NCBI GenBank assembly: GCA_031411495.1
Contig: JANOBD010000133.1
Location: 1 to 43,789 of the forward strand
Length of the DNA: 43,789 bases
Direction: 5' to 3'
From: JANOBD01 sp031411495
GTDB lineage: Bacteria; Planctomycetota; Phycisphaerae; Tepidisphaerales; Tepidisphaeraceae
The notes under the pieces were generated by a model. That model was not told the origin of the DNA. It was given only the letters and a program-made list of their open reading frames with translations, and did no database searches. The translations under genes and the position numbers were made by a program. Shown here in pieces: positions 8,291-16,866 of the stretch; the stretch's first letter is position 1, and the number at the start of each line of letters is the position of its first letter.

Positions 8291-11200
8291 ATGGTGCGGG
8301 CATCGACGATTCAGAAGCGGCGGAGCGCGGTCATGTTGGCGCAGCGAGGTTTCGTCGACGAACTCGAGTCGCGCACGATGCTCGCAACGCCATCGTCGCC
8401 GCGCGCCTCGACCTTGTCGACGTTCGACAAGGGCGAGCGGCAGATCCTCCTGGAGCGGCTCGACAACCTCTCGAGCCAGTCGACCCTCCGCACCACGCTC
8501 GGCGCCGGCTCGACCACGCAGATCCGCAATTTCGATAACGCGCTGCGCGACTACATGCTCGGCCGCAGCAATGTGAACTACTACTTCGACACGGGCAGCC
8601 AGTCGTCCATTGCCAGCTTCATCGCCAACAGCCTGACGATCAGCAAGACGACCGACCGCGCCAACAAGATCGTCGACAGCCGGCTCTTCCCCGCCTCCAC
8701 CAACGCGTCCGACTACACGACCACGGTTAGTGGCAACATCGACTTCCGCGCGCCCAACGGCGCGCTCGGCGACACCTTCGCGCTCACCATGAACCGCTTC
8801 GAATACTGGGGCAACCTCGCCGACTCCGCCTGGCTCGGCGGGAACCAGGCCAAATACGTGGCCGAGATCTCCTACGAGCTCGCGCAATGGTCGAGCCAAT
8901 TCGATGCATCCATCGATGTCCCTTCCAACTGGACCGACGCCGGCAAGAGCGGCTGGACGCTGGTGACCTCGATCCGCACCGAGGCGTGGGTACAGGCGTA
9001 CATGAAGATTCTCGACGCCAGCGACACGACGTGGAGCCGCGAAGACAACACGCTCATGCTCTACAAGCTGATGCAGCATGGCGACTACCTGTACGCGCAG
9101 TCGCAGACGGCGAAGGCCGATGAATCGGTCGATTCCAACAAGTCGATCTCGCTCGCCAAGTCGCTCTATCTCATGGGCCGGCTCTTTCCCGAGTTCGACA
9201 CTGCCGCCGCATGGGAACAGAAAGGCCGAGACCTTTTACTGCAATCGATGAGCGCGCAGATCTACGACGACGGCAGCCACCGCGAGCAGACGCCGGGCTA
9301 CTCGATCGGCGTGGCCGAGGATGTGCTGGACGTCTACCTGCTCGACAAGCTCAACGGCGACACCGCGCCTTGGAGCGGCGCGCCATTGACGATGCTCAAC
9401 AACATCATCGAGGCCAACCGCCAGTTTCTCTCCCCCGATGGCCGACGCCCGGGCACCGGCGACACCTATCGCACCTTCAGCGTCAGCCTGTTCCTCAAGG
9501 CGGGCGTGATCCTCGACAAGATCGATCCGACCAGCACCACGCTCTCGGGCTCGTACTCCACCGGCAACACCTCGATCACGGTCGCCAGCGCATCTTCCAT
9601 CAGCATTGGCGATGTGCTCATCGGCGCCGGCAAGAGCGAGATGATCCGCGTGAGCAACAAGAGCGGCAACACGCTGACCGTCGAACGCGGCATCGGCGGG
9701 ACGACCGCACAGTCGCTCACATCCGGCGCCGTGATCTACGACCTCGGCGACCAGCCCTTCGCCAAGCCGACCATCGGCGACGTCTGGATGCTCGGCACCG
9801 CCACCACCACGCCGTTTGCCAACGTGCCGGCCGTGCCCGAAGGCGTGCTCGGCGCGCGCGGCAAGGCGTATGCGATGACCGACAGTGGCAACTTCATCCT
9901 TCGGTCCGATGACTCGAGCGACGCCACGCAGGTCATCTTCGATGCCGGGCCCAAGGGCGGCGCGCATGGACACCTCGATCTGCTCAATTTCGAACTCTGG
10001 TCCGGCGGGCACCCGCTCATCATCGACCCGGGTCCGTACAAGTATGACGGCGGCGCGGACCGCGACTATGTGCTCTCCACCAAGGCGCACAACACGATCA
10101 ACGTCGACGGCAAAAGCGTCGGCTGGGTCGAAGGACAGGATCAACCCGCCATCATCGCCAGCCACAACTTTCAGAACAATTTCGCGACGCTGGAAGGAAC
10201 CCACTTCGCCTACGGCTATCTCGCCGGCTCGCCGGCGATCACGCGATCGATCTGGTACAACTACGGCGACACGATGCTCATCGTCGACTGGGCCGAGGGC
10301 GCGGCGAGCCACACCTATCAGCAGAGCTTCAATGTCCCCGGCGATACGACCGCAAACGTGAGCGGCGCCTCCGGCGGCACCGAGTTCAAGACGCGCTATG
10401 CGGATGGATCGGGCAACGTCCGCGTGAAGATGGTCAACGGCGGCTCGCTCGTCAAAGGCGGCCAGACGTTCGTCACCGGCGATTCCGACACCGCGTACAA
10501 GCTGCCCGCTTATCGCTACACCGTCAGCAAGACCGGCAACTCCGCGGTCTTCGTCACGCTGGTGAACATCTATACGGGAACGACTGTTCCGAATGTCGAT
10601 GCGCAGATCGTAACCAGCAACCCGCAGCCGGGACAGACGGTCCAGATCAATCTGCTGCGCAACGGCTCGACCGAGCAGACGATCAGCTTCGCGCAACCCG
10701 CGATCACCCGTCCCGCATCCAACTTCAAGCAGTTCGCGCTGGTGAGCGATGTGAAGTACGACACGGCCGGCAATCTGCATCTTGCGTACCAGGATCTGAG
10801 CGACCGGTTCCTGAAGTACACCGTGAAGAACGCGACAACGGGCCTCTGGTCGCCGGTTCAAACCGTCGACAATTCTGCGGCCGGCGTGGGCGCGCAGATC
10901 GACCTGGAGTTCGACAACAACGGCGCCCCCGCCATCGCGTACTACGATGATGCGAACCAGGACCTCAAGTACGCCATCCGCGACACCAACAACAACGCGT
11001 GGCGGACGCAGACGGTCGATTCCAAGCTCACCGTGGGTCAGAATCCGTCACTCACCTTCAGCCGCAACGGCAATAGCGCGCTCATCTCCTACTACCTGCG
11101 CAGCAAAGGTGATCTGAAAGTCGCCATGCAGCAGACGACTGACACCTGGTCGATTTCCACGGTCGACGCAACGGGCGACGCCGGGCGATTCAGCAAGATC

Positions 11201-11758
11201 TCCCTCGACCCCAACCGCACCGACCTCAACTCGCGCTACGTCATCGCCTACGAAGACCGCACGAACAACGGCGTCCGCTACGGCTACACCTCCGGCACGT
11301 GGAAGAGCGATCTCATTCACCCTTCCACCATCACCATGACCGGCGGCTTCGTCTCCATGGCGTTCGAAGATTCGGGCAGCGGCAACTCCAGCGGCATCGG
11401 CGCGGACCGCTTCCAGCCGCGCATCACCTTCTACGAACGCTACCCCGATGCCTCCCTTTGGTTCGCCAAGCGCGATAAGGCCACCGGCGCGTGGAGCAGC
11501 CAGCGCCTCGACGGTGCGGGCAGCGCCAAGAAGATGGGCGCCTACAGCCAAATCTCCTACGAATCCGGAAAGGCAGAAGTCTTCTACTTCGACGACAAGA
11601 ACAACCAGCTCCGCCGGGCCGTGCAGAACGGGTCGAGCTGGCTCTACTACACCGTCGGCTCCGGCGGGCGTGAGGTGCGGGTGACGCGGCACGGCAGCGC
11701 CTGGGCGATCGTGGGTTACGACACGGTGCCGGACAAGCTCATCCTGACGATCCTTTGA
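8291..11758 (+). CDS. Large secreted heparinase II/III-type polysaccharide lyase with LEPR-XLL tag
   Basis: The protein has 1,155 residues. The N-terminus contains RRSAVMLAQRGFVDELESRTMLA (written in part: ELESRTMLA at about 26-34), the LEPR-XLL-type tag that opens many large surface proteins of planctomycetes. Residues about 70-400 form a helical domain resembling alginate lyase/heparinase (alpha/alpha toroid). A small insert of about 60 residues (TGNTSITVASASSISIGD) follows. The heparinase II/III beta domain then carries GGAHGHLDLLNFELW (about 553-567), PLIIDPGPYKYDGG and KAHNTINVDGKS, which include the expected His and Tyr residues. The C-terminal third (about 811-1150) repeats a VKYDTAGNLHLAYQD-like blade and looks like a beta-propeller. 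AGGAG at 8281-8285 fixes the start. It probably degrades an acidic polysaccharide outside the cell; the substrate is unknown. Confidence 0.82.
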   Translation: MVRASTIQKRRSAVMLAQRGFVDELESRTMLATPSSPRASTLSTFDKGERQILLERLDNLSSQSTLRTTLGAGSTTQIRNFDNALRDYMLGRSNVNYYFDTGSQSSIASFIANSLTISKTTDRANKIVDSRLFPASTNASDYTTTVSGNIDFRAPNGALGDTFALTMNRFEYWGNLADSAWLGGNQAKYVAEISYELAQWSSQFDASIDVPSNWTDAGKSGWTLVTSIRTEAWVQAYMKILDASDTTWSREDNTLMLYKLMQHGDYLYAQSQTAKADESVDSNKSISLAKSLYLMGRLFPEFDTAAAWEQKGRDLLLQSMSAQIYDDGSHREQTPGYSIGVAEDVLDVYLLDKLNGDTAPWSGAPLTMLNNIIEANRQFLSPDGRRPGTGDTYRTFSVSLFLKAGVILDKIDPTSTTLSGSYSTGNTSITVASASSISIGDVLIGAGKSEMIRVSNKSGNTLTVERGIGGTTAQSLTSGAVIYDLGDQPFAKPTIGDVWMLGTATTTPFANVPAVPEGVLGARGKAYAMTDSGNFILRSDDSSDATQVIFDAGPKGGAHGHLDLLNFELWSGGHPLIIDPGPYKYDGGADRDYVLSTKAHNTINVDGKSVGWVEGQDQPAIIASHNFQNNFATLEGTHFAYGYLAGSPAITRSIWYNYGDTMLIVDWAEGAASHTYQQSFNVPGDTTANVSGASGGTEFKTRYADGSGNVRVKMVNGGSLVKGGQTFVTGDSDTAYKLPAYRYTVSKTGNSAVFVTLVNIYTGTTVPNVDAQIVTSNPQPGQTVQINLLRNGSTEQTISFAQPAITRPASNFKQFALVSDVKYDTAGNLHLAYQDLSDRFLKYTVKNATTGLWSPVQTVDNSAAGVGAQIDLEFDNNGAPAIAYYDDANQDLKYAIRDTNNNAWRTQTVDSKLTVGQNPSLTFSRNGNSALISYYLRSKGDLKVAMQQTTDTWSISTVDATGDAGRFSKISLDPNRTDLNSRYVIAYEDRTNNGVRYGYTSGTWKSDLIHPSTITMTGGFVSMAFEDSGSGNSSGIGADRFQPRITFYERYPDASLWFAKRDKATGAWSSQRLDGAGSAKKMGAYSQISYESGKAEVFYFDDKNNQLRRAVQNGSSWLYYTVGSGGREVRVTRHGSAWAIVGYDTVPDKLILTIL

Positions 11759-11814
11759 GCCGTGAATCGATGATTTCCTGTTGATTATCGGTCCGTATCG
11801 CCGATGTCCTATGC

Positions 11815-13152
11815 ATGGCGAACGCGTCGACCGATTCTGTGCTGCGCGAGCGAACCCTCAACGGCTGGCTCTGGAAGTTCTGCTTCGCGATGGCGATGCT
11901 CGTCGTCACCGTCGCGGCGATGAACTGCTTTCTGCCGTCGGAGCGCGCGATCACGCGCGGCATGTTCGGCCACGACTCTCTCGCGTTCTACTCGGCCGGC
12001 AAACTGGTTGACGAAGGCCGCGCCGATGAACTGTACGACCTCGCCGCGCTCGCGCGCACGCAGCAATCCATCGCCGAGAAGGCGGACATCGAGCTGGACG
12101 CGCCGCTAGCGCCGTGGTGGAACCCGCCGCATATCGCCTTGCTCTTTTCGCCGATGGCGAAGCTTTCGTTCGGAGCGGCGCTCACGCTCTGGACGATCCT
12201 GGGCGCGATGTGCCTGGGAATCACCGGCCTCATATTCGCGATGCTCTTTCGTGACGAGTCGAATCAGAAGCGGCACTGGCTGCTGGCGCCGATGGCGCTG
12301 CTGGTTGCGCCGCCAACACTCCAGGCGCTGGGCCACGGGCAGAACACGCCGCTGTCGCTGCTGCTGCTGACGCTCACCGTCCTTGCGTGGCGCGCCCGGG
12401 AGCCGATCTGGGCGGGCCTCTGTTGCTCTCTGCTCTGCTACAAGCCGCAGCTGGCCGCCGTCGTTTTCGTCGCGCTCTCGCTCACGCTCGGGTGGCGGGT
12501 GTGGATGGGAACAATCGTCGGCGCCGTGCCGCAGTTGCTGCTCATCGTGACGAAAATGCCCGGCAGCATCAGCGACTACCTCGAACAGATGCCGCGCAAT
12601 CTCCAGCAGATCCAGTTCGCCCAGCCGTACCTGTGGCATCGCCACTCGACGCTGACCGGCTTCTTCCGCTTCATGTTGCAGGGCAACGCGCCGGGACAGA
12701 CGCACGTGTGGATCACGTTCCTCGCCGCGTCGTGCGCGATCCTTGTCGGGCTGGCGGTACTGGCGGTCTGGTGGAAGCGGCGTGCGGTTTTGAACGACGA
12801 TGTGATGTTCGACCGCTTCATCGCGCTCACGATCCTGGCGATGCCCCTGCTGATGCCGTTCTACTTCGATTACGACCTGCTGCTGCTCATCGTCGCCGCC
12901 GTGCTGATCGGCCGCGAACGACTGGTGAGCCCCGATCACTCTTCGGCGGCGCGATGGCTCGTGGCGACGGGAACGTTCCTGTTCGTCTGGACGATGTTCA
13001 ACCCGCCGGTCGCCGAATCCTTCGGCATCTGCCTGACGGTCCCGCTGCTCTGTATCGTCGTGGCATTGCAGGCCCGGCGATGCCTGACGGATTCGTCAAA
13101 CGAATTCGCGATGACACTACCCATGCCGGTGGGGCAGCGATTGGCAGCATAA
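11815..13152 (+). CDS. GT87/DUF2029-type membrane mannosyltransferase
   Basis: This 445-residue protein has about ten membrane helices. After the first helix comes GHDSLAFYSAGKLVDEGRAD (about 49-68), the periplasmic loop with the catalytic-type Asp typical of DUF2029/GT87 enzymes. It is followed by the PPHIALLFSP and GHGQNTPLSLLLLTL helices, also family hallmarks. GT87 enzymes transfer mannose from polyprenyl phosphate mannose. The acceptor in a planctomycete is not known. It lies 56 bases after the lyase gene on the same strand and could share its transcript. Confidence 0.85.
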   Translation: MANASTDSVLRERTLNGWLWKFCFAMAMLVVTVAAMNCFLPSERAITRGMFGHDSLAFYSAGKLVDEGRADELYDLAALARTQQSIAEKADIELDAPLAPWWNPPHIALLFSPMAKLSFGAALTLWTILGAMCLGITGLIFAMLFRDESNQKRHWLLAPMALLVAPPTLQALGHGQNTPLSLLLLTLTVLAWRAREPIWAGLCCSLLCYKPQLAAVVFVALSLTLGWRVWMGTIVGAVPQLLLIVTKMPGSISDYLEQMPRNLQQIQFAQPYLWHRHSTLTGFFRFMLQGNAPGQTHVWITFLAASCAILVGLAVLAVWWKRRAVLNDDVMFDRFIALTILAMPLLMPFYFDYDLLLLIVAAVLIGRERLVSPDHSSAARWLVATGTFLFVWTMFNPPVAESFGICLTVPLLCIVVALQARRCLTDSSNEFAMTLPMPVGQRLAA

Positions 13153-13184
13153 GACTTGCGAGCATCCTTCGCGCGCAATCGAAT

Positions 13185-13349
13185 TGTCATCCAGCGGGAG
13201 CCTTGCGACCGAAGTATCTCGGGTCTGCGCGACACGAACGTCCTCAAGATCTTTGCGGGACGGATCAATCCTTCCCGAATCATCACCGGCCGCTTCTCGC
13301 GTGTAGTGACTCGAGATCCGTCACTGGCCGAGGCTCGCTCTGGATGACA
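13185..13349. repeat. Degenerate TGTCATCC...GGATGACA inverted repeat
   Basis: The left arm begins TGTCATCCAGCGGGAGCC (13185) and the right arm ends CTCTGGATGACA (to 13349). About 40 bases of each arm pair imperfectly around a central loop. The element fills the gap between two convergent genes, so it could work as a two-way terminator. Its wording resembles a common dispersed repeat (TGTCATCCTGAGC...) found in unrelated soil bacteria, which is recollection rather than a search result. Confidence 0.7.
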
Positions 13350-13353
13350 GAAG

Positions 13354-15213
13354 TCAAGGTCGCTGGAGATGAATCACAAATTGCCGGGTGCTCCCGTGCG
13401 TTCGCGACGCGACGATCGCGCTCACGCTTTCCTTTTCGAACAGCCGCACGATTCGCGATCCGAGTTGGCGATCCATCAAAATCGCTTCCCAGCCGGGCTG
13501 CTTCGCGAGCGCTTCGATGCCCGTCTCGCGGCGCGCCGTCGCCGGATCGTCGGAATCGGTCGCAGGTTGCAGGTAGTTCGGAACGCTCAGTGCCTGATCG
13601 GCGGGCGGCGCTTTCGCGAGGGCGCGGACCGAATCCGCCGAAATCACGAACGCCTTCTCCCATGCCGATGCATCGGACGACTGCATCTGAGCGGCCGAGT
13701 CTGTGATCGATCCGCTCACCAGCAGCAGCGGCTTCGCCGGCTGATAGTCGAACGATCGAACGCGCGGCAACCGGTCCGAGAGCGCGATCAGGGTGCCGGA
13801 TTCGAGATGATCCTGCCGCTGGCCCACCGACAACTCGCCGGCCGTCTCGTGCTGCGGATCGGACGACCGGCCGATCACCCATGATGCGGCAGCCGATTCC
13901 GGGACGCGCGAGCTCAGAATCGACCGCGCGACGACTCCCGAATCATTCTCGACGACCACTTCGATCGATGCCTCGTGGGTCTCGACCGACTTGATAGAAA
14001 TTGCCACGCCCGAACCGAGCGCGACCGCGAAGCCGACCATCGTCAGCGGCGTGAAGATCGGCCGCCGGCAGAACAGGAGCAGCAGCGATTCGCCCGGCCC
14101 CATGATCAGTCCGAACGCGAGTGCGAGCAGGAGCCATTGATCGTTCGGGGCCGCGGGCGTCGGCAATTGTTCCTCGCCGCGCGCCTGGTAGACCAGCGGA
14201 TCGTAGCTGCCGACGCGCCGTTCGTCCGGCGACATCGACACTTGAGATGCCGTCGCCTGCCGCAGCGCCGCGATGCGGCGATCGATCGAGCCGTAGACGC
14301 GGGTCGGATCGAAGCCGAACACGGCGATCTGGCCGAGGCCGACTTTCCGCGTGAACAGGATCGTGTCCGAGTCGGAGAGATCGACGGCGTTCGCATCGGC
14401 CGCCGTCAGTGAACGAACCGCGACCTCTTTGCCATTGATCGAACGTGTGACGACATCTCCGACGCTCGCAGCCAACACGCGCCCCAGCGGCGAGCCTTCC
14501 GGCGGCGCCTGCGTTCCGGGCCAGGTGATGACCATCCCGCCGGCGTTCATCCAGCGGACGATCTCGGCCTCGGTCGCGTCGTCGATCTCATCGGTGTTCA
14601 GTTCCGGCAGCACGAGCACATCCAGCGACTGATACGCCGTTGCCCGCTCGGGAAGCAGGCGAGTCCGGATGGTGCCGGAGGCGACGAATTCGCCGGTGTC
14701 GCGGACGATCTGACCGGCGACGCGGTTGGCATCGGCGATCGCGCCGGCCACGCCAATCACCGGCCCGCCGAGCGCCGCCGGGTTCTGCCGCACCATTTCG
14801 GTGACGTCGATGCCCGAGACGAGCTTGCCCGCGTCATCGCGCCATTCAACGGTCGCGCGGTCCAGCGGATCGAGCTGCGCGTAAAGCGTGAAGGTGGTCG
14901 GCTTGGGGTTGCTCTGCACCCGCGCCGAGATGACGTTGCCCATCCGCCCACGCGCACTGCGAACTTCGATCGTGCCGGGATGGCTCGACGACTCGGCCAC
15001 CGTCACGAACACCGGCGTCCACGAGTCGGGCTTGAAGACGCCGTCGAAACCGATGTTGATCGAGAGGGTCGGCTGGGTGGTCTGCGCGAGGGATGAGGGC
15101 GGAGGGATGAGGGATGAGAGGAGGAGGAACGCGAACCGAGTGATGCCATTTCCCCCTCTCCCTCTGAGAGAGGGCTGGGGTGAGGGCCTTGAACTCGCAC
15201 GGACTCTTTCCAT
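13354..15213 (-). CDS. Membrane protein of a MoxR/VWA locus, repeat-derived signal peptide
   Basis: This 619-residue protein starts at an ATG (15213), with a possible TTG three bases earlier, almost touching the stop of the small gene upstream. The first 45 residues are a signal peptide whose sequence (RPSPQPSLRGRGGN, then FAFLLLSSLIPPPSSLAQ) comes from a dispersed repeat. The mature part has a beta-rich region, then a flavodoxin/GATase-like segment (SLDVLVLPELNTDEIDD, IVRWMNAGGMVITWPG, about 195-230). Two adjacent membrane helices follow (about 360-408), with a C-terminal soluble domain after them. The general design matches large accessory proteins next to MoxR ATPases. No VWA motif was found here, and the biochemical role is unknown. 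Confidence 0.72.
   Translation of the reverse strand: MERVRASSRPSPQPSLRGRGGNGITRFAFLLLSSLIPPPSSLAQTTQPTLSINIGFDGVFKPDSWTPVFVTVAESSSHPGTIEVRSARGRMGNVISARVQSNPKPTTFTLYAQLDPLDRATVEWRDDAGKLVSGIDVTEMVRQNPAALGGPVIGVAGAIADANRVAGQIVRDTGEFVASGTIRTRLLPERATAYQSLDVLVLPELNTDEIDDATEAEIVRWMNAGGMVITWPGTQAPPEGSPLGRVLAASVGDVVTRSINGKEVAVRSLTAADANAVDLSDSDTILFTRKVGLGQIAVFGFDPTRVYGSIDRRIAALRQATASQVSMSPDERRVGSYDPLVYQARGEEQLPTPAAPNDQWLLLALAFGLIMGPGESLLLLFCRRPIFTPLTMVGFAVALGSGVAISIKSVETHEASIEVVVENDSGVVARSILSSRVPESAAASWVIGRSSDPQHETAGELSVGQRQDHLESGTLIALSDRLPRVRSFDYQPAKPLLLVSGSITDSAAQMQSSDASAWEKAFVISADSVRALAKAPPADQALSVPNYLQPATDSDDPATARRETGIEALAKQPGWEAILMDRQLGSRIVRLFEKESVSAIVASRTHGSTRQFVIHLQRP
15088..15188. repeat. CCCTCTC/GAGAGGG and CATCCCT dispersed repeat at the 5' end of a gene
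   Basis: Positions 15088-15124 hold repeated GAGGGATGAG units. Positions 15155-15188 hold CCCTCTCCCTCTGAGAGAGG followed by GCTGGGGTGAGGGCC, a self-complementary hairpin wording. Both parts lie inside the first 45 codons of the minus-strand gene ending at 13354. A partner with the opposite sense (TCATCCCTCATCCCTCATCC, 15640-15659) lies beyond the small gene upstream. Confidence 0.75.
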
Positions 15214-15217
15214 CAAT

Positions 15218-15526
15218 TCAAACCCCGCCGAACGGAAAATACACGATGGGGATCCGCGTCACGTACTCTGGATAGGGCTCGACCTTGGTTTGCAATGAAC
15301 GCACTCGCCCGAATCGGATCAGCGTCTGTTCGATCAGCTCGGCGGCGGCATCGAAATCCGCCTCGGCTGTGAAGACGCGAAGCTTCGGCTTTTTCGGGCC
15401 CACCTGCTGCAGCGTCGGCTTGGGCAGATCGAGACGGAACGGGAGCTTGGCCTTGGATAGCGCCATCTCGACGGCGCGGATGACGCGGAGTTCGGTGGTT
15501 TCGAAAACGACGAGATCGTCAGGCAA
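15218..15526 (-). CDS. Small protein, DUF2007-like (tentative)
   Basis: This is a 102-residue soluble protein starting at a TTG. The strong GAGGAGG located five bases upstream decides that start. It has a beta-alpha-beta-like pattern: a first strand (LVVFETT), a helix (LRVIRAVEMALSKAKLPF), a strand (KLRVFTAEADF) and a helix (AAAELIEQTLIRFG). This pattern recalls DUF2007, sometimes called putative signal-transducing proteins, but the match is weak. The stop (15218-15220) lies directly against the start of the next gene, so both are translated from one message together with the MoxR gene upstream. Confidence 0.6.
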   Translation of the reverse strand: MPDDLVVFETTELRVIRAVEMALSKAKLPFRLDLPKPTLQQVGPKKPKLRVFTAEADFDAAAELIEQTLIRFGRVRSLQTKVEPYPEYVTRIPIVYFPFGGV

Positions 15527-15570
15527 AAGGCCTCCTCGGTAGTCGCAGATCGCTCGAAGCGTCCCTCAAT

Positions 15571-15660
15571 AGCCCTCTCCCGCGGTCAAGGCTTCGCCTA
15601 CCGCATGCGTACCGGGCGAGGGGTCCAGACTGGTCCCTCTTCATCCCTCATCCCTCATCC
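15571..15660. repeat. CCCTCTCCC/GGGCGAGGGG and TCATCCC repeat between moxR and the next gene
   Basis: The left segment AGCCCTCTCCCGCGG (from 15571) can pair with the GGGCGAGGGG around 15613-15622. It is followed by three TCATCCC units up to 15660, immediately next to the moxR stop codon. It belongs to the same wording as the repeat at 15088-15188 but in the opposite sense. The pair therefore flanks the 102-residue gene as loosely matched inverted copies. Confidence 0.65.
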
Positions 15661-16695
15661 TTACTTGACCGCCATTTCCCCCACGTTCGTCGGCGTATCG
15701 TCGATCACGCGCTTCAGCACCGTATCGGTGATCATGCCTTCGGCTTCGCCTTCGAAGTTGAGGATCACGCGGTGCCGCATCGCGGGGATGACGACGTCCT
15801 TCACGTCCTGGAAGCTCACGTGGAAGCGATTGTCGAGCAGCGCGCGGACCTTGGCGGCGAGTTCGATCGCCTGGGCGGCACGCGGGCTCGCGCCGACGCG
15901 GATGAACTGGTTGACGGTTCCGATCGCGAACTCGCCGCGCGGGTGCGTCGCCATCACGCACCGAATCGCGTAGTCGCGCACGTGCGGCGCGATCACCACC
16001 CGTCGCACCAGCTTCTGGTGCTCGATGATCTTCGCGCCATCCAGCACCGGGTCGACCTTGGGCATCTTGCCCGTCGTCGTCCGCTCGAGGATCTCGGCCA
16101 TCTCCGCCCGGCTGGAGTAGTTCACGATCAGCTTGAAGAAGAAGCGGTCGAGCTGCGCTTCGGGCAGCGGATAGGTGCCTTCCTGTTCGAGCGGGTTCTG
16201 CGTGGCCATGACGAAGAACGGCGCTTCGAGCTTGCGGATCGTGCCGCTGCTGGTCACCTGCCGCTCCTGCATCGCTTCAAGCAGCGCGCTCTGCGTCTTG
16301 GGCGTGGCGCGGTTGATTTCGTCCGCCAGCACGATCTGCGAAAAGATCGGCCCGGGCTGGAACTCGAAGGCGCGGCGGCCGTTCTCATCCTCGTTGATGA
16401 TGCTCGTGCCGATGACGTCCGCCGGCATCAGGTCGGGCGTGAACTGGATGCGGTTGAACTTCAGGTGAAGGGCTTCGGAGAGCGAGCGGATGAGCGCCGT
16501 CTTGCCGAGCCCGGGCACGCCTTCGAGCAGCGCGTGGCCGCCGACGAAGAGGCAGGTGAGCACGCCGTCGACGATCTCGTTGTGGCCGACGATGGCCTTG
16601 CCGATCTCGGTCTTCACGGCGAGATAGTCGCGCCGAAAGGTTTCGGTGGCCGCCTGAATCTGTGGATCGACGCCGGGAATATTGGGTGCTGTCAT
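15661..16695 (-). CDS. moxR: MoxR-family AAA+ ATPase
   Basis: This 344-residue ATPase has its Walker A at HALLEGVPGLGKTALI (about 54-69), Walker B at QIVLADEINRATPKTQSALL (about 121-140), sensor 1 at FFVMATQNPLEQEGTYPLPE (about 166-185), and the arginine-finger segment AQLDRFFFK. MoxR ATPases act as chaperones that mature or insert VWA-domain partners. The start at 16695 (MTAPNIPG) is chosen because the longer open frame upstream has no family similarity. Partners in the window are the membrane protein at 13354 and the double-VWA protein at 18719. The DUF58 gene that usually follows moxR directly is not in this stretch. Confidence 0.93.
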   Translation of the reverse strand: MTAPNIPGVDPQIQAATETFRRDYLAVKTEIGKAIVGHNEIVDGVLTCLFVGGHALLEGVPGLGKTALIRSLSEALHLKFNRIQFTPDLMPADVIGTSIINEDENGRRAFEFQPGPIFSQIVLADEINRATPKTQSALLEAMQERQVTSSGTIRKLEAPFFVMATQNPLEQEGTYPLPEAQLDRFFFKLIVNYSSRAEMAEILERTTTGKMPKVDPVLDGAKIIEHQKLVRRVVIAPHVRDYAIRCVMATHPRGEFAIGTVNQFIRVGASPRAAQAIELAAKVRALLDNRFHVSFQDVKDVVIPAMRHRVILNFEGEAEGMITDTVLKRVIDDTPTNVGEMAVK

Positions 16696-16866
16696 AGGCT
16701 GGGTCGGAGTGTACCGGCAGCCTTGCGGAATCGCACGAATCGTCGGCAGAGATCGGGAGCCGGGAGTGAAAGACCAGCGCGCGGGTTGCCACGACTCGAC
16801 TACGCCCGCGTCTTGAGGGGGCACCTATGTCAACGCGTTCGCACGAGTACACGCAAGCCAGCTTCG

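Noticed and set aside
12387..13706. A plus-strand open frame of 439 codons overlapping the GT87 gene and the convergent gene
   Set aside because: It overlaps a clear membrane protein in another frame and is Arg/Ala/Gly-rich without motifs.
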